A DNA stretch of 33,159 bases, from positions 1-33,159 of the forward strand of contig DYTB01000015.1 of NCBI GenBank assembly GCA_020726185.1, in the 5' to 3' direction. Under the pieces are notes generated by a model, which worked only from the letters and a program-made list of their open reading frames with translations, did not search any database and was not told where the DNA came from. The position numbers were made by a program, and so were the translations under genes. This document shows, one piece after another, positions 8,941-17,987 of the stretch (position 1 is the first letter of the stretch; every line of letters starts with the position of its first letter). This DNA comes from Candidatus Odyssella sp. (lineage in GTDB: Bacteria; Pseudomonadota; Alphaproteobacteria; Paracaedibacterales; CAITNM01).

Positions 8941-9108
8941 TTATTTTTTGTCATGACGGCTGTCATGCTCAGCAAATTCTGCTAATACACCTAAAATCCA
9001 TTTTTTGTGAATAGATAGAAGAACATTCTCTTGTTCGTGAGATGTTAATCGCCTAGTAATTTCATCATCCGATAAAGAATCATAATCTTTATTATAGCCA
9101 ACTTTCAT
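8941..9108 (-). CDS. small ORF or frameshifted C-terminal tail of the upstream protease
   Basis: From the ATG at 9108 this encodes 55 charged residues with no recognised domain, for example LSDDEITRRLTSHEQE and SIHKKWILGVLAEFAEHDS. The same frame stays open upstream without any ATG, GTG or TTG back to a stop at 9247-9249, overlapping the last 27 codons of the protease in another frame. The upstream reading (SLFGVTLPLREDEVDTHSVP) looks like ordinary protein. Two explanations fit: a separate small gene starting at 9108, or the true end of a longer protease disconnected by a frameshift between about 9167 and 9246. No function is proposed. Confidence 0.4.
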   Translation of the reverse strand: MKVGYNKDYDSLSDDEITRRLTSHEQENVLLSIHKKWILGVLAEFAEHDSRHDKK

Positions 9109-9164
9109 TTTGCGTGCTTGAGCTACAGTGATTGGTACTGAATGCGTATCTACTTCATCCTCTC

Positions 9165-10061
9165 TTAAAGGGAGCGTGACACCAAATAGGGAATTCTTGC
9201 TTGTAACCGAAGATGTTCTTTTGAAAAACTTTCTGTATATGCGGCTTCATATTTCCCATCAAATTCCTTTAGTGCAGAGAGAGTGATTAAAGGTATTTTC
9301 TTAAAAGAAGTACGGCTTTCGTTTACTATAGCTATTATTTTTCCATCACTAAAAATAGGCCCTCCACTGTCACCACTTCCTGTAATGCCATGTGGCAGTG
9401 GGACTGAATCGCTTGTATTATCTGTGCTCAAACTAAGATTTCCATGCAAATAAACTTCAGCATCCTCGCCTGTTAATTTCTCTGTAGCGATATGCAAATC
9501 TGTTATTTGTTGCACGTAACAATCGCGTGGTAACTTACCTGAAAATGAATGAGATGCTCTTCTTCTATTATCAGTAATAGAATAAAGTCCGTTATAATGC
9601 CCAGTATTACCATAGCCAACCGTGGTGCACATTCTACCCAAAGCTTCTTCATCCCCTAAATCAAGATCGATTTCAGCCTCTTCTACATCAAGAGGGGCAT
9701 CTAAAAGGCAAAGCGCTATATCATAAGCATTAAAACACATTAAGTCGGTAAATGCTGAAAATTTTGGGTGCAAAACCCAATGAGCAAATTTTCGTTCTTC
9801 TTCACCAAGATGAAAAAAGGCTCCAGTTATCTCAAGATCTTCTAAATTGTGAGTGCACGTAAGGACAACTCGCCCAGTTAATTTTGGATGGTTTGTATTG
9901 ATAAGGGTTCCTGTACCTATAAAGCCAGATTCATTACTAAAAATACGCCCAACAGCAGGAAATTTAGCCCCCAATTCTGTAAAGGAACTATCCGGACAAT
10001 TGCTTATGTGCGTACTAGAAAAAACACAAGGAGCAAACAAAAACACCAGTAATGCAATCAT
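9165..10061 (-). CDS. secreted trypsin-like serine protease
   Basis: Encodes an S1-family peptidase. Counting from an upstream TTG at 10076, the triad is His76 in TCTHN, Asp119 in AYDIALCLL and Ser237 in GSGDSGGPIF; subtract 5 for the ATG at 10061 chosen here. That ATG starts a clear Sec signal peptide (MIALLVFLFAPCVFSS), and the upstream TTG only adds five residues. All three catalytic residues are present, so activity is plausible. The protein would act in the periplasm or outside the cell; substrate unknown. The C-terminus after residue 280 may be out of frame, because another frame remains open for about 100 codons across the stop. Flanked by another exported protein gene on the same strand. 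Confidence 0.85.
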   Translation of the reverse strand: MIALLVFLFAPCVFSSTHISNCPDSSFTELGAKFPAVGRIFSNESGFIGTGTLINTNHPKLTGRVVLTCTHNLEDLEITGAFFHLGEEERKFAHWVLHPKFSAFTDLMCFNAYDIALCLLDAPLDVEEAEIDLDLGDEEALGRMCTTVGYGNTGHYNGLYSITDNRRRASHSFSGKLPRDCYVQQITDLHIATEKLTGEDAEVYLHGNLSLSTDNTSDSVPLPHGITGSGDSGGPIFSDGKIIAIVNESRTSFKKIPLITLSALKEFDGKYEAAYTESFSKEHLRLQARIPYLVSRSL

Positions 10062-10148
10062 TTTTAAATATATCAACCTTTATTTTAATTTTTTATTCTA
10101 GTATAAGCGAGCAATGTTGTAAATCTAGCGGTTCTATGAATTATTCTG

Positions 10149-11399
10149 CTAATCAATTACCTCAACACTTCCAACTCTCATGCGTTGGGGAAGCCTAATC
10201 TCAGTTTCATCACCATCATCTGTTTGAGCAATAGCTAAAGACCGTTTTTGTGCTGCACTTTGCACTACACGCAATTCAACGACTGGAATACGGCTCAGCT
10301 GTGCCTGGCTCTTTTGAAACTCAGTTGCAGTTTGGCGTCGCAAAGCTTCTCTTGCTCTATCTTCAGCTTCTGCTGCTCTTTTATTGGCAGCTATTAATTG
10401 GCTCTGTAAAGTCTCTATTTGGCGTTGCAAAGTGGTAGGTATCTTTTTTCTCTCTGAGGTCTCTATTTGCTGTTGAAGAGCTTCCTTTTCACCACGCATT
10501 ACGTTTGCATTTTGCTCTTTACGAAGTAACGTATTTTCCAATTCTTTTATTCTTTTTGCCTGTTCCTGGTCTGTCTCAGCTCTTGTTAAGCGTTGCAAAG
10601 CTTCCTTTTCACGATCTTCAGCGGCTTTTGCTCTTCTTTCAACGACTGTTTTTTGGAGTAGTAAAGTCTCATTTTCAAGACGTACACCTTCTTTTAGTTT
10701 TCTCAAATCAGCTTTTCTTGTACGTTCCTTATCTTGATATTCAGCTTTAGTTCTTGCTAACTGTTCACGAGCTTCTTGTAGTTGACTTTCCGCACCTTTT
10801 GTTCTTGTTTCAGTAGCTTCTATTTGTCGTTGAAGAGCCTCTTTTTTACGACACAGTGCAGTTACACTGTACTCGCTAAGAACTAGTGAATTCTTTAATC
10901 TTTGTATCTCCTGATCCCTACTATGGATAGCTTGCATTGACAGTTCATGAGTTTGCTTTAATTGTTCTTGCAAATACTCATTTTGCTGAGATAAATCGTT
11001 CCGTTCAGAAGTTGTCGCATTCAGCAGGGCTATCAAATGATTTCTCTCGCCCGTAAGAGCTTCTATTATTGTATCGCGAGTTTCCAAGTCAATTAGTTGT
11101 TGCTTTGTCTTCTTTTGAGAGTCACCTAAAGCTGTTGCTAATTCTTCAACAAAGGTACTAGCGTGACCCGCTCTAAAAGAAGGCCTCACAATAAATGCAG
11201 GACTTACAGGTCTAACATTTGAAACGGTACCAGTGTGACTCGCTTCATAATCATGAATCCTTCCAAAAGAAGGCCCCACAATAATTGCAGCACTTGCAGG
11301 TATAAAAAATGGCTCTTCTGATAAATAAGACCACCCATCCGCAGCAGTAGCTTTCCAATACATTAACCCAACCAAAAACACCATTATAATTTTTTTCAT
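10149..11399 (-). CDS. secreted coiled-coil protein, function unknown
   Basis: Encodes 416 residues. A signal peptide (MKKIIMVFLVGLMYWKATA, about 1-20) is followed by a 70-residue region with an imperfect repeat (AAIIVGPSF and PAFIVRPSF, 30 residues apart). Residues about 85-370 form a long, highly charged coiled coil rich in E, K, Q and R. It contains recurrent blocks such as KEALQRQIEATE, KEALQRLTRAE, KEALQQQIETSE and REALRRQTATE, suggesting expansion by internal duplication. The last 45 residues are non-helical and acidic/basic mixed. No enzymatic motif is visible. It could be a periplasmic structural protein or an exported effector; the sequence does not decide. It precedes the protease gene on the same strand by 72 bases. 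Confidence 0.75.
   Translation of the reverse strand: MKKIIMVFLVGLMYWKATAADGWSYLSEEPFFIPASAAIIVGPSFGRIHDYEASHTGTVSNVRPVSPAFIVRPSFRAGHASTFVEELATALGDSQKKTKQQLIDLETRDTIIEALTGERNHLIALLNATTSERNDLSQQNEYLQEQLKQTHELSMQAIHSRDQEIQRLKNSLVLSEYSVTALCRKKEALQRQIEATETRTKGAESQLQEAREQLARTKAEYQDKERTRKADLRKLKEGVRLENETLLLQKTVVERRAKAAEDREKEALQRLTRAETDQEQAKRIKELENTLLRKEQNANVMRGEKEALQQQIETSERKKIPTTLQRQIETLQSQLIAANKRAAEAEDRAREALRRQTATEFQKSQAQLSRIPVVELRVVQSAAQKRSLAIAQTDDGDETEIRLPQRMRVGSVEVID
11175..11301 (-). repeat. in-frame direct repeat inside the coiled-coil gene
   Basis: Two 37-base copies at 11175-11211 and 11265-11301 differ at four positions. The period is 90 bases, exactly 30 codons, so the repeat duplicates a protein segment without breaking the frame. 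Confidence 0.8.
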
Positions 11400-11449
11400 T
11401 GATTCTACTTTTCTATGTGAATGTAATATTTATGCAAATACAAAGCATT

Positions 11450-11478
11450 CTCATAGCATAATGTCGTTTTTATTTCAA
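11450..11478 (-). promoter_or_regulatory. putative promoter of the coiled-coil gene
   Basis: Minus-strand TTGAAA (11478-11473) and TATGAG (11455-11450) are separated by 17 bases. The predicted leader is about 45 bases. Modest match; no other strong candidate is seen in the 169-base gap. Confidence 0.4.
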
Positions 11479-11568
11479 TTCATTGGAATAAAAATGATCT
11501 TGATATCAGTCAGAAGGTATGTGATCTGCAAAAGAAAAGCTTTTATATATTCTAAGAAAATCTACTAA

Positions 11569-12844
11569 TTAAGCAGCTTGGAGCACAGGTTCTACAGAAT
11601 GTTTACCTTTTCCCTCTTCAAGCTTGGCAAAGTGATCAACTCCCCACAAGAAGCCGATGCTAACCGGCAGTACAATCACCCACATGCCGTAAGGTCCAAG
11701 AGAACTAGTTAAATAAACTAATCCGAATGATGTCACTACATACATAAATGCTCGAGATACAGCATAAAGCATACTGCTATAAGTGAATCTACGGTGAACA
11801 GGAAAGTGTTTGAAAAATATTGGAATGGCAGGAAGTGTTCCCAACGTAAATACAGTTAAAAGAACTTGAACGGTGGTTAACGTATAAATGTTGGTAAGAG
11901 ATAAGAAAGGAATAAGAAACAAAACTACCGATGATAAAATTGCCCTGATTCTTAGTATTTTTAATGGATGAATTTTTTTGCTTAGAAATATGATGGATAT
12001 TCCAATTGCGAAACTTAAAATGGTCAGGAAAAGGTTATGATTGATAATATGTTCAGCAGTGTACTGCATGGAATATTTCAGAATGTCGGCGCAATAGATG
12101 AAAATCACATAAAAACAAAGCGGAAACCCAGAATAGATAAAGAAATAAGCCAAAGAAGTTTTTTTAGAAACGTGTATGTTTTTTGATTCAGTGAACTGTT
12201 TGTTTGCTCGTGATTTTAAAAAATCTGGAGTTTCCCTAAGTTTACGCCGTGCAACTGCTCCTGAAAGAGCAATCATGCCGCCTAGAATAAACATCGCTCT
12301 CCAGCTTGCGCCACACTTGAATATCAAACTTGCTGCTAAAAGTGCCACTAAACTACCTAAGGTGCACAACTCAGATACCCAAGATACCACTCTATACGAT
12401 GCTGGGGGCTCTAAAATTTCAGAAAGGTAAATTTCTGCACCTATCACTTCGCCGGTAGCAGAAAAGCTTTGCAAAATGCGGCACGTAATCATAGCAACGC
12501 TTGCAAAAATCCCAATCTCTTCATTAGGTAGGTAAAATGCTCATGAAAAAGCAACTGACTGCCATCATTGATGTGGAAATAATAATCGATGCTTTTCTTC
12601 CAATTTGGTCTCCAATATACCCAAATAGCATGGCGCCAACTGGTCTAAATAAATACGTGGAACAAAATGCGAATGCTGAAAGTAGTGCTGCAGTTCGTTG
12701 ATCAGTTTTCGGGAAAAATAACTCGTTTAGTAAGACTGCCATATGAACGTAGAGCATTAGATCGAAATACTCTAGAAATGTTCCTATTTGTAAAAGGCCA
12801 ATGGCTTCTTTTTGGTCGCGCCTTAAGGTTTTGAAAAGACTCAA
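11569..12844 (-). pseudogene. MFS transporter (metabolite:H+ symporter type), split by a one-base frameshift
   Basis: Two ORFs form one protein of about 425 residues. The N-terminal part (12524-12844, TTG start with AAGAGA upstream) carries GTFLEYFDLMLY and RPVGAMLFGYIGDQIGRK, typical of the ProP/ShiA-like metabolite:H+ symporter family. It stops at SILPT. The adjoining frame reads PNEEIGIFASVAMITCRILQ and continues through QSFSATGEVIGAE, matching the family motif LPTxxxIGIxAxxxLxxCRxLQGFSxGGE. Removing one base at about 12526 joins them exactly. The second part retains the remaining helices and the RETPDF motif near the central loop. The frameshift would leave only about three helices, so the gene is probably inactive unless it is a sequencing error. 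Substrate unknown; the family carries osmolytes, dicarboxylates and similar compounds. Confidence 0.85.
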
Positions 12845-12951
12845 TTTTTTCTCTTGAGTGTAAGGAACTAAGTACTTTGTACCACATTGTTATGGTTTAG
12901 ATAAGGTGAAATTTAAAAAATATTAACCTTATTATTCTTATGAAAAAAAAA

Positions 12952-14376
12952 TTAGTCCGAAAGGATAATGGTAGGCCTGCTTGAACAATAAAAATTGTAC
13001 GTTTCGTGTATTCCGTGTTGATATGCTTCTTCTAAAGTGCTTAGAAAGCCAGGTTCTGATTCAACATCAAGAATCTCAGCTATTTTTGTCTTTAAATAAT
13101 TTAATTCATCAATGTTTGATAAACGTTTTATGCATGAAACGTACATTGATTCTAAGTCGATTAAGGTAACCTTATTTTCAGTAAAGGGTCTTAAATGAAC
13201 AAAAATATTACCAGGGTGCAAATCTTTGTGAATGATTGTACTGAAACTAGGAGCAACTCCACTTATATAGTCAATGCAGCTTTTTTGAGAAAATTCATTG
13301 CTTAAACCATGATGACAATGAAAGCTTCCTATTGACTGTCCTATAGCTGTTATTGTTTCTAAAGCCTTGAGTCTAAGAGCTGGTTTATGAATAGCATCGG
13401 CACTGGCATAACTTTTAAAAATATCTCTTGCTAATTCTCCACGCGCAGCATGGTGAACGGAAAAGTAGTAATTTTTACCAGCTGCTAAAGATAAATCTCC
13501 TAATTTTTCATGAAAACAAAGTCTTGGCAACAAACTAATCATTTTATTTGTTTTACTGAGTGCATGAGTTTTTTTTACTTCTATTAAATTTCGAATTTTA
13601 TCGAAAGTTGTTCTGTTTGGGTTATAAAATTTAACCACATATTTTAATTTTTTCTTCAATACTGCATAGCCTGTAGTAGGCTCTATGGCATTAGTATTTT
13701 CGTAAATATCATAAATGGCTGCGGTGTAATAGCCAAAAAAACTCTCTGCTTTTATTACATCAAAAGAAGAGGATGATTGCATAATATCTAATTTTTCAAG
13801 TAGGTATTCTATGTCAATTGCATTAAGATTATAGAAGGCTTTTGTAAGGAAAATTCCTGACGTTATGCTTTTATAGTGAGAAGATTCAATAACATTTCCG
13901 TAATATGTATGAGTAAGATCATCGCTAGATAGACTTACTTGTAATCGTCGACTTTTGCGGCTGGCTTCTTCTGCGTAACCACTCATCCTTAATCCTTTTA
14001 CTTTTGGAGAGTGCGATTTATGTCTTTTCAGCGCAAGTGGTTGGGGAGGATTATCGTCAAATTCAGATTCATCTGGATCTTCATCATTGTCAGTTACGTT
14101 TGTTGAGAATGAAGGTAATTTTATAGAGAGAGATTGACATCTAATCATTTTACTTGCATCAGATTCTATATCTGTTAATGGAGAGTCAGGATCTGCACAA
14201 TATAAACCAGACGATAAATCAAGCTCCGCTTCTGTTTCAGATTCTATATCTGTTAATGGAGAGTCTGGCTCTACACTAGATTTTTTCGTTGCCGGGTGTT
14301 CATCAAAAGATAGGTTTACATCAGAAGCATTCAATAGTGCTAAAATATTCCAGAAAAAAAACAAGGAAGCCATCAT
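12952..14376 (-). CDS. exported protein with kinase/aminoglycoside-phosphotransferase-like domain
   Basis: Encodes 474 residues. A short hydrophobic N-terminus (about 1-18, MASLFFFWNILALLNAS) looks like a Sec signal. Residues 20-150 are acidic, Ser/Pro/Asp-rich and low-complexity, with SPLTDIES twice (39-46 and 65-72). From about 160 a protein-kinase-like fold is suggested: candidate beta-3 lysine K249 in KYVVKFYNP, catalytic loop IIHKDLHPGN at 381-390 (D385, H387, N390), and metal-binding-type motif LIDLES with D407. HxDxHxxN plus a following ID is the hallmark of APH, choline kinase and related enzymes. The substrate could be a protein or a small molecule. Combination with a signal peptide is unusual because ATP is absent from the periplasm, which suggests action in a host; that is inference. 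Independent gene with its own leader. Confidence 0.7.
   Translation of the reverse strand: MMASLFFFWNILALLNASDVNLSFDEHPATKKSSVEPDSPLTDIESETEAELDLSSGLYCADPDSPLTDIESDASKMIRCQSLSIKLPSFSTNVTDNDEDPDESEFDDNPPQPLALKRHKSHSPKVKGLRMSGYAEEASRKSRRLQVSLSSDDLTHTYYGNVIESSHYKSITSGIFLTKAFYNLNAIDIEYLLEKLDIMQSSSSFDVIKAESFFGYYTAAIYDIYENTNAIEPTTGYAVLKKKLKYVVKFYNPNRTTFDKIRNLIEVKKTHALSKTNKMISLLPRLCFHEKLGDLSLAAGKNYYFSVHHAARGELARDIFKSYASADAIHKPALRLKALETITAIGQSIGSFHCHHGLSNEFSQKSCIDYISGVAPSFSTIIHKDLHPGNIFVHLRPFTENKVTLIDLESMYVSCIKRLSNIDELNYLKTKIAEILDVESEPGFLSTLEEAYQHGIHETYNFYCSSRPTIILSD
14159..14265 (-). repeat. in-frame direct repeat inside the kinase-like gene
   Basis: A 29-base stretch is identical at 14159-14187 and 14237-14265, with more imperfect identity beyond it. 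The period is 78 bases, or 26 codons, and encodes the two SPLTDIES motifs. Exact nucleotide identity suggests a recent duplication. Confidence 0.8.
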
Positions 14377-14526
14377 AATTTTTTTTCTTTATCTCGCACT
14401 CTCTACACCTACACATCACAAAGTAAAATTTTTAAAAAAAATAGCGTTAAAAAAATTTAATTTTTCCTGTTGCCACAGTCATTTAAAAACTACGAAATGC
14501 TGCGAAATAAGCCGTGTAATCTTCTG

Positions 14527-15834
14527 CTATAAAATAAACCTCGAAAGATCTTGATTCTGCGCTAAAGCTGATACTTTCTCTTCAACGTATTTTTTTGTAA
14601 TAGTGAACGTTTCACCAGCGTGATCAGGACTTGTAAAGCTAATGTCTTCAAGCAACTTTTCCAAAATAGTGTGTAAACGCCGTGCACCGATATTTTCTAT
14701 TTCTTCGTTAATTTTAGCGGCTAATTCAGCAATGGTTTGAATAGCATCTTTTTTAAATTCTAAAATAACATTTTCTGTTTTCAGCATTGCAACTGATTGC
14801 AGAATAAGATTCGCTTCAGGCTCAGTGAGAATGCGTACAAAATCATCAGTGCTTAGGGCTTTAAGCTCTACACGTATTGGTAAACGCCCTTGCAATTCAG
14901 GCAGCAAATCAGATGGTTTTGAAACATGAAAAGCACCACTGGTGATAAACAAAATATGATCGGTCTTTATAGGACCATGTTTTGTAGAAACTGTAGTGCC
15001 TTCTATAAGCGGTAACAAATCACGTTGCACACCTTCACGGCTGACATCTCCACCACGATTTTCAGAGCGTGCACAAATCTTGTCAATTTCATCAAGAAAG
15101 ATAATACCGTTTTGTTCCACTTGGGCAATAGCACTTGCTACAATTTTTTCTTGATCAAGCAGTTTGTCAGCTTCTTCAGTTAGCAATAGTTTTTGTGCTT
15201 CTTTTACCGAAACATTACGGGATTTTGTTTTGTTACCAAAAGCTTTGCCAAACACGTCACCAAGGTTGATCATTCCCATTTGGGCACCTGGCATGCCTGG
15301 AACGTCAAAAGTTGGCAATGAACTAGAATTATCTTGAACTTCAACGTCTATCAGTTTTTCATCTAGCTCGCCTGTGTGAAGCATCCGTCTAAATTTTTGG
15401 CGCGTATCAGGTGTTGATGTTGTCCCTACTAATGCATCTAGAATTTTTTCTTCAGCTAAAATTACAGCGCGCTCATTTACTTCAGTACGCAAACTTTCGC
15501 GTTGCATGTGAATGCTCATTTCAATTAAATCACGAATAATTTGCTCAACGTCGCGGCCAACATATCCAATTTCAGTGAATTTCGTTGCCTCAACTTTAAT
15601 AAATGGAGCATTCGCAAGTTTTGCTAATCGTCTAGCAATTTCTGTTTTACCTACACCAGTAGGCCCGATCATTAATATATTTTTTGGCAGCACTTCATCA
15701 ATTAAATTAGATGGTAATTGCATGCGACGCCAGCGGTTACGCAACGCAACAGCTACTGCTCGTTTGGCATCTTGCTGGCCAACAATAAATCGATCTAGTT
15801 CAGTGACAATTTCTTTAGGGGTAAGCTGGGTCAT
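14527..15834 (-). CDS. hslU: ATP-dependent protease ATPase subunit HslU
   Basis: Encodes 435 residues, the usual length. HslU is the AAA+ unfoldase of the HslUV (ClpYQ) protease. Visible elements are Walker A GPTGVGKT at 57-64, pore loop GYVG at 90-93, a variable I-domain at about 110-240, Walker B IIFLDEID around 244-251 (D248, E249), and [14 protein letters not shown] at about 311-324 containing the arginine region. The C-terminal RFIL inserts into HslV to activate it. The start ATG overlaps the hslV stop by one base (TAATG), so the two are translationally coupled. Confidence 0.97.
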   Translation of the reverse strand: MTQLTPKEIVTELDRFIVGQQDAKRAVAVALRNRWRRMQLPSNLIDEVLPKNILMIGPTGVGKTEIARRLAKLANAPFIKVEATKFTEIGYVGRDVEQIIRDLIEMSIHMQRESLRTEVNERAVILAEEKILDALVGTTSTPDTRQKFRRMLHTGELDEKLIDVEVQDNSSSLPTFDVPGMPGAQMGMINLGDVFGKAFGNKTKSRNVSVKEAQKLLLTEEADKLLDQEKIVASAIAQVEQNGIIFLDEIDKICARSENRGGDVSREGVQRDLLPLIEGTTVSTKHGPIKTDHILFITSGAFHVSKPSDLLPELQGRLPIRVELKALSTDDFVRILTEPEANLILQSVAMLKTENVILEFKKDAIQTIAELAAKINEEIENIGARRLHTILEKLLEDISFTSPDHAGETFTITKKYVEEKVSALAQNQDLSRFIL

Positions 15835-16391
15835 TAGCTGAGTGTTTCTATAATAATTTGATCATTTGTATAAATGCACATTTGGGCGGCAATTTCTAAG
15901 GAACGTTTGGCAATAACTTCAATATCTAAAGTTACATTAGGAACACTTAGCATTCCTTTAGCAGCAGCTAGTGCAAATCCACCGCCAGAACCAATTGAAA
16001 TCACGTCATCATCTGGTTCAATAACATCACCAGTGCCACTCATTAGAAATGTTTTTTGATTATCGGCAACAATCATCATTGCTTCTAGTTTGCGTAAATA
16101 TCTGTCTGTACGCCAGTCTTTTGCCATTTCGACGCAGGCACGTGCTAGTTGAGTTGGATATTGCTCTAGTTTTGTTTCCAGTCTTTCGAGTAAAGCAAAA
16201 GCATCAGCTGTAGCGCCTGCAAAACCAGCAAGAACTTTTCCGCCGCCAATACGACGAATCTTTCTGGCTTTCCCTTTCATAATCTGGGAACCTAATGTTA
16301 CTTGGCCATCACCCGCCATAACAACATGGTTTTCACGTCTTATCGAAACAATGGTGGTCCCGTAAATTGTTTGTGAATTATGAGAAATCAT
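15834..16391 (-). CDS. hslV: HslUV protease peptidase subunit HslV
   Basis: Encodes 185 residues. HslV is the proteasome-like threonine peptidase of the HslUV complex. The nucleophile is Thr12 in [11 protein letters not shown], preceded by an 11-residue propeptide, as in other alphaproteobacterial HslV; E. coli has only Met before the Thr. Conserved [10 protein letters not shown], Gly-rich [18 protein letters not shown] and [16 protein letters not shown] stretches are intact. It lies 46 bases downstream of the sodium:solute symporter stop and is coupled to hslU by a one-base overlap. No clear heat-shock promoter is seen in the short gap. Confidence 0.97.
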   Translation of the reverse strand: MISHNSQTIYGTTIVSIRRENHVVMAGDGQVTLGSQIMKGKARKIRRIGGGKVLAGFAGATADAFALLERLETKLEQYPTQLARACVEMAKDWRTDRYLRKLEAMMIVADNQKTFLMSGTGDVIEPDDDVISIGSGGGFALAAAKGMLSVPNVTLDIEVIAKRSLEIAAQMCIYTNDQIIIETLS

Positions 16392-16437
16392 AACTGTACC
16401 GTGTACTTCCTGAACGTCAGCTTAAGTCATTACGCTA

Positions 16438-17829
16438 TCATAAACCTTTTACTGGCTTTCTCAAGAAGTTAGGCATTGGGCGATATACAAAAAAGACAAT
16501 AAAGTTTGCAAGAATTCCCCAAATGCTTACCTCGAAGTATGCAGAGTGCTTCAAAGAAAGAAGACGGATAATGGTTATAACGGCAATACCTGTAGCAGCA
16601 CTGTATAGAAAGGCTTCTTTAGGACGTTTAACGCCCATTACGCCAGCTACGAAAGGAACCAAAACAACAGGTGTCCAGAACATATACGCTTCAAGTAAAA
16701 TATCAATCGCGCTCTCTAATGATAATGTGAAAAGTAAACCAGACACCGCAACAAAATAGGTTGAGTATTTAGAAATTAATAATTTTTGCACTTCTGTTAA
16801 GCGTGGCATCACAGGGGTTAGCACATCATGTGTGATTGAAACAGATGCTGCATTTAAGAATGAGTCTGCAGACGATAGAATAATGGCCATCATTCCAGCA
16901 ATCGCAAATCCTTTTAGGCCTATGGGCATTACTTCTAGAACCACATAAGGCAATGCAAGATTAGGGTTTAAATCAGGGCTCATCACTAAGGCAATAACAC
17001 CAATCAAACCAATCATTAAGAAAAATGGAATAGAAAGAATACCGCTAGCCATATTGCCACGAATTGTATGTTTAATGGTTTTACCAATCAATAAACGTTG
17101 AACATATGGTGGCACCAGTGTTTCGCCAAAGAAAAAGCTTAAAAACACAAGAGCAATAGAAGAATAAGGAACATCATTAGAAAAGTTCACGGTGCTATAA
17201 AAGTACAATTTTTCAAAACCACCAATCGCTTGAACACCAAAGAAAAATACCAAAGGCAAGGAAACCATTAATACGCAAAAATGCAAAGTATCATTTGCAA
17301 CTACAGCGCGCATACCGCCAGATCCTGAATATGCCATGACTATTAGTGCACAAATGAATGCTCCAAGCTGTGAAGAAATCCCTAAGAGCACATTGCAAAT
17401 ATGTCCAAACGCCATTAATTGCGCACCTAAAATTCCAGCGCAGACTAAGAATGCTGATACACCAGTGAAGACTTTTGCTCTTCTTCCATACAACTGCCCC
17501 ATGATGTCACCAACAGAGTAGGCTGTTGGAAATTTAACCATTTGTGGTGCAATAAACTTAGCAACTAAAATTTCTTTTAAGCTAAACCCCCATAAAGCAA
17601 TTACGTAAATAAGGCCCAAAGTATAAACTTTTTCTGCAAGTCCTGTAGTGAAACCTCCGCCAATAAAAGATGAGGCCAAAGTCGCCGTTATAAAGAAACT
17701 GGTGTACTGACGTCCACCTGTTGCGAAATCGTCAAGGGTTTTAACTTTTCTGGCTGCCATCCAACCAATAGAAATAACAGCAACAACATATAGGACTAAA
17801 ATGCCCAAGTCTATATTAGATAAATTCAC
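16438..17829 (-). CDS. sodium:solute symporter family protein
   Basis: Encodes 463 residues with about 13 membrane segments in the sodium:solute symporter (SSSF, PutP/PanF-like) fold. Recognisable features are the N-terminal ATGGRQYTSFFITATLASSF region, where the family has GGR and a substrate/Na+ site, the AYSGSGGMRAVVANDTLHF stretch, and GMMAIILSSADSFLNAAS, the family signature with Na+-coordinating Ser residues. The substrate cannot be inferred; proline, pantothenate or other organic acids are possible. The start is GTG at 17829 with a weak ribosome binding site. hslVU follow 46 bases downstream and may be cotranscribed. The 158-base gap to murF upstream shows no clear hairpin terminator. 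Confidence 0.9.
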   Translation of the reverse strand: MNLSNIDLGILVLYVVAVISIGWMAARKVKTLDDFATGGRQYTSFFITATLASSFIGGGFTTGLAEKVYTLGLIYVIALWGFSLKEILVAKFIAPQMVKFPTAYSVGDIMGQLYGRRAKVFTGVSAFLVCAGILGAQLMAFGHICNVLLGISSQLGAFICALIVMAYSGSGGMRAVVANDTLHFCVLMVSLPLVFFFGVQAIGGFEKLYFYSTVNFSNDVPYSSIALVFLSFFFGETLVPPYVQRLLIGKTIKHTIRGNMASGILSIPFFLMIGLIGVIALVMSPDLNPNLALPYVVLEVMPIGLKGFAIAGMMAIILSSADSFLNAASVSITHDVLTPVMPRLTEVQKLLISKYSTYFVAVSGLLFTLSLESAIDILLEAYMFWTPVVLVPFVAGVMGVKRPKEAFLYSAATGIAVITIIRLLSLKHSAYFEVSIWGILANFIVFFVYRPMPNFLRKPVKGL

Positions 17830-17987
17830 TTAAATAACACTACTTCTAAAGGTCAGACATCATACTAAAAAAGCAGACTGGCTAAAATTGTTCAAGCCTT
17901 AAAAAATGAAAGTCTTAATTTTAGATCATCAATGAAATTTTAATGCGATTAATTGTATTACGATTTTTTAAAAGTCTTATTGGTGCG

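Noticed and set aside
8952..8967. Perfect palindromic stem CATGAC/GTCATG with a 4-base loop after the pot operon
   Set aside because: No U-tract follows on either strand and it lies inside the small ORF, so I do not call it a terminator.
10062..10076. TTG start extending the protease by five residues
   Set aside because: ATG at 10061 gives a cleaner signal peptide; the extension has no support.
16392..16437. Heat-shock promoter expected before hslV
   Set aside because: The 46-base gap contains no convincing CTTGAA or CCCCAT-type elements.
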